Of a DNA stretch of 7,767 bases, positions 1 through 5,114 are shown piece by piece. The position numbers and the translations under genes are program-made. The DNA comes from Alphaproteobacteria bacterium (GTDB taxonomy: Bacteria > Pseudomonadota > Alphaproteobacteria > Caulobacterales > Maricaulaceae): the NCBI GenBank assembly GCA_030428405.1, contig JAUIEH010000112.1:1-7767 (forward strand). The letters run 5' to 3'. The stretch's first letter is position 1. Every line of letters starts with the position of its first letter. The notes under the pieces were generated by a model that worked only from the letters and a program-made list of their open reading frames with translations, was not told the DNA's origin and made no database searches.

Positions 1-928
1 CGGCGAAGGCGTCCAGCCCTTCGAGCGGGCCATGCGCGCCAGCGAAGAGGAACGGGCTCGTAGCCGGAACAGTGAGGCCGCTCAAGCCGCATTCATTATC
101 GGTGGGCCAGGCGATGAGCACGGTGCCCTGCAGGTCCGCGGTCTCGCACCAGCCCTCGATGACGGCGACCTTTGCAGGCTGGTGCTCATGGGCGACTTCG
201 CCTGACCAGTGTCCCGCCCAAATCTGCAGCGGCATCAAAACCGCGAGCGTGCCGGCGGCCATGCGCGTTTGCCACTTTGTCGGCTCCGAGATGCGTCCAC
301 GGATGATTTGCCAGGCGCCTACGGCGAGCACGACGGCGGCCGTCGTGATGAACGCGGCCAGCATCATATGCGCATAGCGGGAGGGAAAGCTCGGATTGAA
401 AATGACCGCCAGCCAATCGGTCGCATAAAAATTGCCTGTATCGGCGTCGATCGCGAATCCGGCCGGCGTTTGCATCCAGCTATTGGCGGCGAGGATCCAG
501 AACGCTGAAATCGACGTGCCGACCGCGACGGCGCAAGTCGCAACGAAATGCAGCGTGCGCCCGACTTTGTTCCAGCCGAACAACATGACGCCGAGAAAGG
601 TCGCTTCGAGGAAAAACGCCGTCAGCACCTCATAGCCGAGCAGCGGCCCCATCACCGAGCCGGTGCGGTCTGCAAAGACCGACCAATTGGTGCCGAACTG
701 ATAGGACATCACGACGCCGGAAACGACGCCCATGGCGAAGGCGAGCGCGAAAATTTTCACCCAATGCAGGTAAAGACGTTTGAATACGTCCTTTTTCGTG
801 CGCAGCCACAACCCTTCGCACACGGCGAGAAACGCCGCGAGGCCGATCGTGAAAGCCGGAAACAGGATATGGAACGCAACGACAAACGCGAACTGAAGCC
901 GCGATAACAAAAGTGCGTCGAAATCCAC
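1..928 (-). CDS. cydA: Cytochrome bd-type quinol oxidase subunit I (CydA), C-terminus beyond the window
   Basis: This is the membrane subunit that oxidises quinol and carries haems b558, b595 and d for oxygen reduction. The minus strand encodes 309 residues, then the window ends; full-length family members are about 450-530 aa. The GTG start at 928 has an AAGGGG Shine-Dalgarno (940-935) 6 nt away and gives the typical N-terminus MDFDALLLSRLQFAF. Visible residues, all offset by one from E. coli CydA: H20 (haem b595 ligand, E. coli H19), E100 and E108 (E99, E107), H187 (b558 ligand, H186), K253 and E258 (quinol site, K252, E257). Signature stretches include YQFGTNWS (76-83), AFFLEATFLG (104-113) and NSWMQTPAG (149-157). 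The usual Asp after the loop glycine (E. coli D239) is His240 here. The Q-loop length cannot be read, so the CioA versus long-loop type is undecided. The peroxiredoxin gene lies 81 nt upstream on the same strand; cydB would be expected beyond the left edge. Confidence 0.96.
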   Translation of the reverse strand, partial: MDFDALLLSRLQFAFVVAFHILFPAFTIGLAAFLAVCEGLWLRTKKDVFKRLYLHWVKIFALAFAMGVVSGVVMSYQFGTNWSVFADRTGSVMGPLLGYEVLTAFFLEATFLGVMLFGWNKVGRTLHFVATCAVAVGTSISAFWILAANSWMQTPAGFAIDADTGNFYATDWLAVIFNPSFPSRYAHMMLAAFITTAAVVLAVGAWQIIRGRISEPTKWQTRMAAGTLAVLMPLQIWAGHWSGEVAHEHQPAKVAVIEGWCETADLQGTVLIAWPTDNECGLSGLTVPATSPFLFAGAHGPLEGLDAFA

Positions 929-934
929 GACAGT

Positions 935-940
935 CCCCTT
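935..940 (-). promoter_or_regulatory. Ribosome binding site of cydA
   Basis: AAGGGG on the minus strand lies 6 nt upstream of the GTG at 928. It decides the choice of this non-ATG start, which also matches the conserved CydA N-terminus. Confidence 0.7.
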
Positions 941-1009
941 CGGACCCGTGAGAGTGCGCTGGCCGCTGAAGGTGACCCCTCAAGCGGCCGCTTTGCAAGT
1001 CACGCCCGA

Positions 1010-1645
1010 CTAGCTTTGCCCAATTTCGGTAAAGCGAAGATAGGGCCGCACCTCTTCCCACCCCTGCGGGAAACTCTCTTTCGCCTGCTCATTGCTGACA
1101 GACGGCGGAATGATGACGCGGCCTCCCGGCGTCCAGTCGGCCGGCGTTGCGACGCCATGCGCATCGCCTGTCTGGAGCGCGTCGATGACGCGCAATATCT
1201 CATCGAAATTGCGTCCGACGCTCATCGGATAGGTCATCATGAGACGGATTTTCTTTTGCGGATCGATGATAAACACCGAGCGCACGGCGGCTGTATCGCT
1301 CTCATTGGGATGAAGCATGTCGTAAGCGGCAGCGATCTTGTGATCGGCGTCCGCGATGATTGGAAATTGCAGATCCGTGTTTTGCGTGTCGTTGACGTCG
1401 CCGATCCATTTGACATGCTCGGCGACACTATCCGTCGACAAACCAAGCGGTTTGACATTGCGCTTCTCGAATTCCGCCGAAAGCTGCGCTGTGCGGCCCA
1501 TCTCAGTCGTGCAGACCGGGGTGAAATCAGCGGGATGACTGAAAAAGAACACCCAGGACGCCCCGGCCCAGTCGTGAAAACTGATCGGGCCGGTTGACGT
1601 GTCGACGGAAAAATCGGGGGCGAGGTCGCCGATGCGAAGGCTCAT
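1010..1645 (-). CDS. 1-Cys peroxiredoxin (Prx6 subfamily)
   Basis: A cytosolic thiol peroxidase that reduces hydrogen peroxide and organic hydroperoxides through one peroxidatic cysteine. The 211-aa length is normal for Prx6-type enzymes. The active-site motif is PADFTPVCTTE (38-48), with peroxidatic C45, T42, neighbouring H37 and the partner arginine R122 in AVRSVFIIDP (120-129). There is no second cysteine anywhere, so no resolving Cys: reduction must come from an outside thiol or ascorbate-like donor. The C-terminal Prx6 extension is present, with TPGGRVIIPP (172-181), FPQGW and VRPYLR. The ATG at 1645 is supported by AAGGAG (1657-1652) 6 nt upstream. cydA follows 81 nt downstream on the same strand with no convincing terminator between, so co-transcription is possible. 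Related characterised proteins include LsfA of Pseudomonas. The function is confident; the physiological reductant cannot be told from the sequence. Confidence 0.95.
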   Translation of the reverse strand: MSLRIGDLAPDFSVDTSTGPISFHDWAGASWVFFFSHPADFTPVCTTEMGRTAQLSAEFEKRNVKPLGLSTDSVAEHVKWIGDVNDTQNTDLQFPIIADADHKIAAAYDMLHPNESDTAAVRSVFIIDPQKKIRLMMTYPMSVGRNFDEILRVIDALQTGDAHGVATPADWTPGGRVIIPPSVSNEQAKESFPQGWEEVRPYLRFTEIGQS

Positions 1646-1651
1646 CGCATG

Positions 1652-1657
1652 CTCCTT
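1652..1657 (-). promoter_or_regulatory. Ribosome binding site of the peroxiredoxin gene
   Basis: Minus-strand AAGGAG lies 6 nt before the ATG at 1645. It is a near-ideal Shine-Dalgarno and fixes the start. Confidence 0.8.
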
Positions 1658-1672
1658 TAGGCTTTGAACGAT

Positions 1673-1691
1673 GCGTGTCGGAACCGCACGC
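1673..1691. repeat. Imperfect inverted repeat in the peroxiredoxin leader
   Basis: GCGTG-T-CGG-AA-CCG-CACGC forms an 8-bp dyad with one bulged base, 28-46 nt upstream of the peroxiredoxin ATG. It could be a regulator half-site pair or an mRNA hairpin in the 5' leader. No known peroxide-regulator consensus is recognised, so function is speculative. Confidence 0.3.
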
Positions 1692-1711
1692 AGTTTAGAA
1701 CGCGACTAAAG

Positions 1712-1717
1712 TACAAT
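1712..1717 (+). promoter_or_regulatory. Possible -10 element for the retropepsin gene
   Basis: TACAAT matches the sigma70 -10 consensus at 5 of 6 positions and lies in the divergent 201-nt spacer, about 130 nt before the ATG at 1847. No good -35 sits at the right distance. A second weak option is TTGCCG (1743-1748), 16 nt from TATCCG (1765-1770). Neither is strong. Confidence 0.25.
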
Positions 1718-1846
1718 TCGAGCCGGATGTAGTTGTGGTCAGTTGCCGCAGCGTCATATCCGCCTATCCGTGAGCGTTGGTCGCAAGACGGCGGCGCTCG
1801 GGCGCGCAGCCGCGTTAGCCTCGCGCAACACCATCAGCGAGGCGCC

Positions 1847-2860
1847 ATGCCACACTCTTCGCTTTCCGGACGCGCGCGCTGGGTCGCGGCGGCCGGGCTT
1901 TTCGCGGTGTTGCTTGCAGCGCTCCCGCTCGCGCACGCCGCGGACCGCTTCGATGCGCGCCCGGTCCTGGTCGAACTCGACAGCGACCCCTATCGCCGCC
2001 CACTCGTCGCCGTGACCATTAACGGCCAGGGCCCGTTCGACTTCATCCTCGACACCGGCGCGAACCGCACTTCAGTCTCGCCGCGCCTCGCCCAAGAGCT
2101 CGGTCTTGTGACGGATCATCGGCGCGAGATTGACGGCGTGACGGGGCCCGCCATCGTCGACATCGTCATGCTGGATCGATTGGAAGCAGGCGCATTGCGG
2201 CTCGACGCGGTCGCAGCGCCGGTCGTCAATCAGCACATTCTCGGCAGCACTTATGGATTGCTCGGCGTCGACGCGCTCGCCGGACTGCGCGTCGCTTTTG
2301 ATTTCAATGCGGACACGGTCGAAATCGGCGAAAGCGGCGCGCCGCTCGGATCAGAACGCGGCGGCGCATCAGACGGCGCTCAAGTCCTAAGCTCTGGTCT
2401 GGCGCAAACGACGATGCGCATCGGCGATCTAGACATCGCCGCCATTATCGACACCGGCGCCGACGCCACGCTGGGCAATCCGGCGCTGCGCGATGCGATC
2501 GGCGCACAGCGCTGGCGAGACTGGCGACGCTTCGACGCCGATATTCTGGGTGCGAGTGAAACGGTCGTGCGCGGCGAAGTCGCCGTCATGCGCAATCTCC
2601 GGCTTGGTCAGACGCGTTTCTTGCGCGCGCCCGTCGTCGTCGCCGACCTGCACGTGTTCAGAGTTTTGAACATCTCAGCGCCAGCCATGGTTCTCGGCAT
2701 GGACATTCTGGAGCACGCCGAAACCCTGGTCATCGATTACGGCACGGGCGAAGTGGCGATTGGCGGCACGCGCTCGCCGGCCCAAATCGCCGAGCGTTTG
2801 CGACGGCGGCGAGGTGCGGCGCGCTGCGAGGTCGATGTCTTTCTGGCGCGTCTTTGCTGA
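1847..2860 (+). CDS. Exported tandem retropepsin-like aspartyl protease family protein
   Basis: The predicted product is a 337-aa exported protein with two retropepsin-like folds in one chain. The start at 1847 is chosen over an in-frame ATG at 1733 because it begins a clean signal peptide: arginines at 9 and 11, hydrophobic core about 13-28, AHA|AD cleavage near residue 31. GAGG lies 4 nt upstream. Domain 1 (about 50-160) has FDFILDTGANRTS (64-76) and the closing GLLGVDALAG (137-146). Domain 2 (about 185-300) has IAAIIDTGADATLG (197-210) and MVLGMDILEH (281-290), the equivalent hydrophobic-Gly flap-end motif. Both catalytic aspartates, D69 and D202, sit in intact DTG motifs, so one chain could form a pseudo-dimeric pepsin-like active site. 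Bacterial relatives are mostly annotated only as aspartyl protease family protein; substrate and activity are unknown. Residues 165-180 form a Gly/Ser-rich linker. The gene stands alone between divergent and downstream promoters. Confidence 0.85.
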   Translation: MPHSSLSGRARWVAAAGLFAVLLAALPLAHAADRFDARPVLVELDSDPYRRPLVAVTINGQGPFDFILDTGANRTSVSPRLAQELGLVTDHRREIDGVTGPAIVDIVMLDRLEAGALRLDAVAAPVVNQHILGSTYGLLGVDALAGLRVAFDFNADTVEIGESGAPLGSERGGASDGAQVLSSGLAQTTMRIGDLDIAAIIDTGADATLGNPALRDAIGAQRWRDWRRFDADILGASETVVRGEVAVMRNLRLGQTRFLRAPVVVADLHVFRVLNISAPAMVLGMDILEHAETLVIDYGTGEVAIGGTRSPAQIAERLRRRRGAARCEVDVFLARLC

Positions 2861-2882
2861 CAAACCACTCGTCGAAGCGACG

Positions 2883-2911
2883 TTGCCAACTGCATGAGCG
2901 CGCGCTAATGT
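2883..2911 (+). promoter_or_regulatory. Candidate sigma70 promoter of the crotonase gene
   Basis: TTGCCA (2883-2888; 5 of 6 to TTGACA), a 17-nt spacer and TAATGT (2906-2911; 3 of 6 to TATAAT). Transcription would begin near 2918, just at the palindromic operator candidate, leaving a short leader with the Shine-Dalgarno at 2944-2949. Confidence 0.4.
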
Positions 2912-2923
2912 CGCAACATTACG

Positions 2924-2939
2924 TTGACGTCAACGTCAA
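2924..2939. promoter_or_regulatory. Palindromic operator candidate (LiuR-like dyad) upstream of the crotonase gene
   Basis: TTGACGT-CA-ACGTCAA is a perfect 7-2-7 dyad. Overlapping it, ACGTTGACGTCAACGT (2921-2936) is a perfect 16-bp palindrome, and TAATGT-CGCA-ACATTA (2906-2921) is a further dyad. From memory, MerR-family LiuR regulators of branched-chain amino acid and acyl-CoA catabolism in Proteobacteria bind sites of this TTnACGT...ACGTnAA form. It lies between the predicted -10 and the Shine-Dalgarno, which would suit repression. No regulator gene is in the window. Confidence 0.5.
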
Positions 2940-2954
2940 GCTAGGGAGGGCGTG

Positions 2955-3749
2955 ATGAGCGATGTCGCAACAGCCGTCGAGCACGTGCTGGTGGAGGACG
3001 CCGACCGCGTCCGGACGCTGACATTCAACCGGCCGGACAAGAAAAACGCGCTGACCCACGCCATGTATGCGCGCCTGGCCGACGCAATGGTCGAGGCCGA
3101 GAGCGACCCGAATATCCGCGCCATTCTGTTCGTCGGCGCCGGTTCCGCCTTCACTGCGGGCAACGACATGCTCGACTTCATGAACGCACCGCCGGGCATG
3201 AACGATGATGACGAAACGCCCGTCATCAGATTTCTGCGCGCGCTGGTGGACGCCGAAAAGCCGCTCATCGCCGCCGTCAACGGTCTCGCGGTCGGCGTCG
3301 GGGCTACGATGCTGTTGCACTGCGACCTGGTCTACGCCGCCGACGATGCGTTCCTGCAGACGCCGTTCGTCAATCTCGCGCTCGTGCCGGAAGCCGCCTC
3401 CTCGCTCCTCCTGCCACAGAGGATCGGACGCGCGCGCGCCGGTGAGATGTTGTTCCTGAGTGAGAAGATCACCGCGGCCGAAGCCGTCGCGTACGGATTA
3501 GTCGCTCGGACCTTCCCGCAGGCCGATTTGCTGAATGAGGCGCGGTCCCGCGCTGTCGCTCTCGCCGCCAAGGCTCCCGGCGCCGTCCGCGACACCAAGC
3601 GCCTCATCTCCGGAGACCGAGACGCCAAGCGGGCGCGCATGGCAGAAGAAGGTGCCCTCTTCGCCGCCGCCCTCCAGTCGGAGGAGTTCCGCGAGGCCGC
3701 GACCGCCTTCTTCGAGAAGCGGCCGGCGAATTTCGACGCTTGCGGTTGA
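2955..3749 (+). CDS. Crotonase-family enoyl-CoA isomerase/hydratase
   Basis: A 264-aa cytosolic acyl-CoA enzyme of the crotonase fold, acting on enoyl-CoA esters in fatty-acid or related degradation. The ATG at 2955 is preferred to the adjacent GTG at 2952 because AGGGAGG (2943-2949) is 5 nt from the ATG and only 2 nt from the GTG. Oxyanion-hole segments are SAFTAGND (64-71; A68) and NGLAVGVGAT (109-118). Aligned to rat mitochondrial enoyl-CoA hydratase, the two catalytic glutamates E144 and E164 correspond to T118 and F138. Instead there is E146 in LVPEAASSLLLP (143-154), the position used by ECI2/PECI-type delta3,delta2-enoyl-CoA isomerases. The C-terminal EEFREAATAFFEKRPANF (243-260) is typical of the family. 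Isomerase is therefore more likely than hydratase, though many relatives carry only a hydratase label. The convergent neighbour's frame overlaps its last 252 nt. Confidence 0.9.
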   Translation: MSDVATAVEHVLVEDADRVRTLTFNRPDKKNALTHAMYARLADAMVEAESDPNIRAILFVGAGSAFTAGNDMLDFMNAPPGMNDDDETPVIRFLRALVDAEKPLIAAVNGLAVGVGATMLLHCDLVYAADDAFLQTPFVNLALVPEAASSLLLPQRIGRARAGEMLFLSEKITAAEAVAYGLVARTFPQADLLNEARSRAVALAAKAPGAVRDTKRLISGDRDAKRARMAEEGALFAAALQSEEFREAATAFFEKRPANFDACG

Positions 3750-4550
3750 GCTGACGTCTTCGTCGCCTCGGATCTCGCTCATCGCTTCGACGAGCGCCTG
3801 ACGCACCATGGCGACGTCGGCGCCGGCATTGCCGCGGCAGATGTCGCGCGCTTCGTCGAGCGCGGAGAGCGCCGTAGTCATTGTTTCCAGCGCGCGCGCA
3901 TCACCACCGGCGCGATGCGCCCGCGCGCCACGTTCGGCGCGCTCGGCGGCGGCCGCTGCCAGCCAGGCGCAGCGGCGGTCAGCTTCGTTGCGCTCTGCGC
4001 CTGAGGCGGCGTTTACGCCATCAATGAGACAAACCGGATTGGTCGCGCGCGAAATTGCGGCTGAACGAGCGGCGTGCAGATAGGCGCTAAACGCGCGCTC
4101 TTCGAGCACCCGCGCTTGCGAGCGCCCGGTGCATTGCGGCCGCTGCTCGAGCGAAACCGGTCGTGGATCAGCGCCATTGGCGCGGGCGCGGGAACCGGCG
4201 ATCTCGCCTGCGCGTTCAGCCATCAACGCCGCATCACTCCAGCGTTCAGCGCCTGCACACGCGCGCGCGGCCTCAAGAGCGGCGCGCTCGGCGTCTTCGA
4301 GCATGCGCCAGTTGCCGCCGCGACGGGCGAGGAAACGAGCTGAGGCGGTTTCGGACTGGGCGCGGGCGCGCATCGCGGCGGCTTCAGTGATCGCAGCGTC
4401 GCATTGCGTCGCCCAGTATGCGCGGTCGACGGCGCAGAACGGCGTCTCCACGGTCGGCGGCGCGCCGGAGGGCGTCGCAGCAGCGACGGCCACGCCGACG
4501 GTGGCTGCTGATGCAATCAGAATGCGGCGTATGGCGCTTCTTGCGGCCAA
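3498..4550 (-). CDS. Unrecognised exported Ala-rich, Cys-containing helical protein
   Basis: I do not recognise the family. The minus-strand frame encodes 350 aa from a TTG at 4550. This start is chosen because AAGGAG (4563-4558) lies 7 nt upstream and the N-terminus is then a good signal peptide: R4, R8, R9, hydrophobic 10-25, AAA|TP cleavage. The mature part is rich in Ala, Arg and Glu, with long helical stretches resembling degenerate TPR or coiled-coil helices, for example RWSDAALMAERAGEIA (103-118) and EERAFSAYLHAARSAA (150-165). Cysteines are at 39, 50, 98, 140, 174, 194 and 238, plus 303 in the tail. Such spacing in an exported protein suggests disulfides. Residues 268-350 lie antisense to the 3' end of the crotonase gene, so the true C-terminus may be shorter (sequence error or frameshift) or the overlap may be real. 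Coding reality is supported by start signals and composition only. Confidence 0.6.
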   Translation of the reverse strand: MAARSAIRRILIASAATVGVAVAAATPSGAPPTVETPFCAVDRAYWATQCDAAITEAAAMRARAQSETASARFLARRGGNWRMLEDAERAALEAARACAGAERWSDAALMAERAGEIAGSRARANGADPRPVSLEQRPQCTGRSQARVLEERAFSAYLHAARSAAISRATNPVCLIDGVNAASGAERNEADRRCAWLAAAAAERAERGARAHRAGGDARALETMTTALSALDEARDICRGNAGADVAMVRQALVEAMSEIRGDEDVSSTASVEIRRPLLEEGGRGLAELLRLEGGGEEGTFFCHARPLGVSVSGDEALGVADGAGSLGGESDSAGPRLIQQIGLREGPSD

Positions 4551-4557
4551 CGGCCCT

Positions 4558-4563
4558 CTCCTT
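4558..4563 (-). promoter_or_regulatory. Ribosome binding site selecting a TTG start
   Basis: Minus-strand AAGGAG is 7 nt before the TTG at 4550. No ATG or GTG placed nearby gives a signal peptide with a comparable site, so this element decides the start. Confidence 0.6.
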
Positions 4564-4622
4564 CGAGCTTTCGCTAGAGGAAGGAGCAAGACGCAGGCCG
4601 AAGGCGTCGGATTGAACTGAAG

Positions 4623-4638
4623 GCCGCGCAATCGCGGC
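4623..4638. repeat. Short perfect hairpin in the divergent spacer
   Basis: GCCGCG-CAAT-CGCGGC gives a 6-bp GC stem with a 4-nt loop, in the 203-nt region between the helical-protein gene and the first mini-GNAT gene. There is no T-run on either side, so it is not a convincing terminator. It could be an operator or chance in GC-rich DNA. Confidence 0.3.
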
Positions 4639-4753
4639 GATTATTATGCTGACGCCTATCGCTTTTTCGGCGTAGACGGCGTGAGCAGATCCATCAGCCG
4701 GCGCGTGACCGACAGTCCGTGTGCCGATGTGAAACACAGGAGAGCGACGGATC

Positions 4754-5047
4754 GTGGTCGTTGCAGTGCGTATCAAGATGAGTGAGAACGCCGGTCGCGG
4801 CAGGCTCTATGTCGAGCTGGAGGACGGCGCGGCGGCCGAGCTCAATTATCGCGTCGCCGCCGGCGTCATGGCGATCTATCGAACTTATACGCCGGAAAAT
4901 GCGCGCGGACGCGGCATCGCCGGGGCGCTGACCGAACGCGCCGTCGAACTCGCGCGCGACCGCGAATTGAAGATCGTTCCTGAATGCCCATACGTCGCGG
5001 CATGGTTTGAGCGACATCCCGCGCAGGCCGATATTCTGGCGCGCTGA
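4754..5047 (+). CDS. Mini GNAT N-acetyltransferase, Acetyltransf_CG/COG2388 type (first copy)
   Basis: A 97-aa single-domain acetyl-CoA-binding protein of the minimal GNAT type; substrates of this family are unknown. The core reads PENARGRGIAGAL (47-59; acetyl-CoA pyrophosphate loop R51-G-R-G-I-A-G57), then LKIVPECPYVAAWFERHP (72-89) with the family cysteine C78. The family's HT pair, 35 residues before the Cys, is RT here (R43-T44), so the usual His is lost. The GTG at 4754 is chosen because it keeps the first beta strand and has AGGAG (4738-4742) upstream, though with an 11-nt gap. An ATG at 4778 would give 89 aa. A paralogue lies 1.3 kb downstream at 6049. The aminotransferase gene begins 67 nt after the stop on the same strand, so the two are probably co-transcribed. 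Family assignment is strong; the start is less certain. Confidence 0.85.
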   Translation: MVVAVRIKMSENAGRGRLYVELEDGAAAELNYRVAAGVMAIYRTYTPENARGRGIAGALTERAVELARDRELKIVPECPYVAAWFERHPAQADILAR

Positions 5048-5114
5048 ACCGGCGCGACGCTTTGCCCGGCGGGCCCTATCCACATTGGCGCGAAAACCGA
5101 TTAGCTTCCCGGCC

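Noticed and set aside
72..907. Several plus-strand open frames opposite cydA
   Set aside because: The minus strand encodes an unmistakable CydA with conserved haem and quinol residues; the plus frames are antisense shadows of low complexity.
982..993. Perfect 12-bp palindrome AAGCGGCCGCTT between the peroxiredoxin gene and cydA as a terminator
   Set aside because: A palindrome with no real loop and no T-run; common in GC-rich DNA and weak evidence for termination.
1733..1846. N-terminal extension of the retropepsin protein from the ATG at 1733
   Set aside because: It would bury the signal peptide behind 38 polar residues; the ATG at 1847 places the peptide correctly and has GAGG upstream.
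4129..4620. 163-codon plus-strand open frame opposite the helical-protein gene
   Set aside because: Ala/Arg/Ser-rich with no family motif and no Shine-Dalgarno; it mirrors the GC-rich minus-strand gene, which has a signal peptide and good start signals.
5007..5114. Upstream in-frame ATG that would extend the aminotransferase by 36 residues
   Set aside because: It would overlap the first mini-GNAT gene by 41 nt, and the added residues are Arg/Ala-rich and unlike family N-termini; the ATG at 5115 starts a normal class IV protein.
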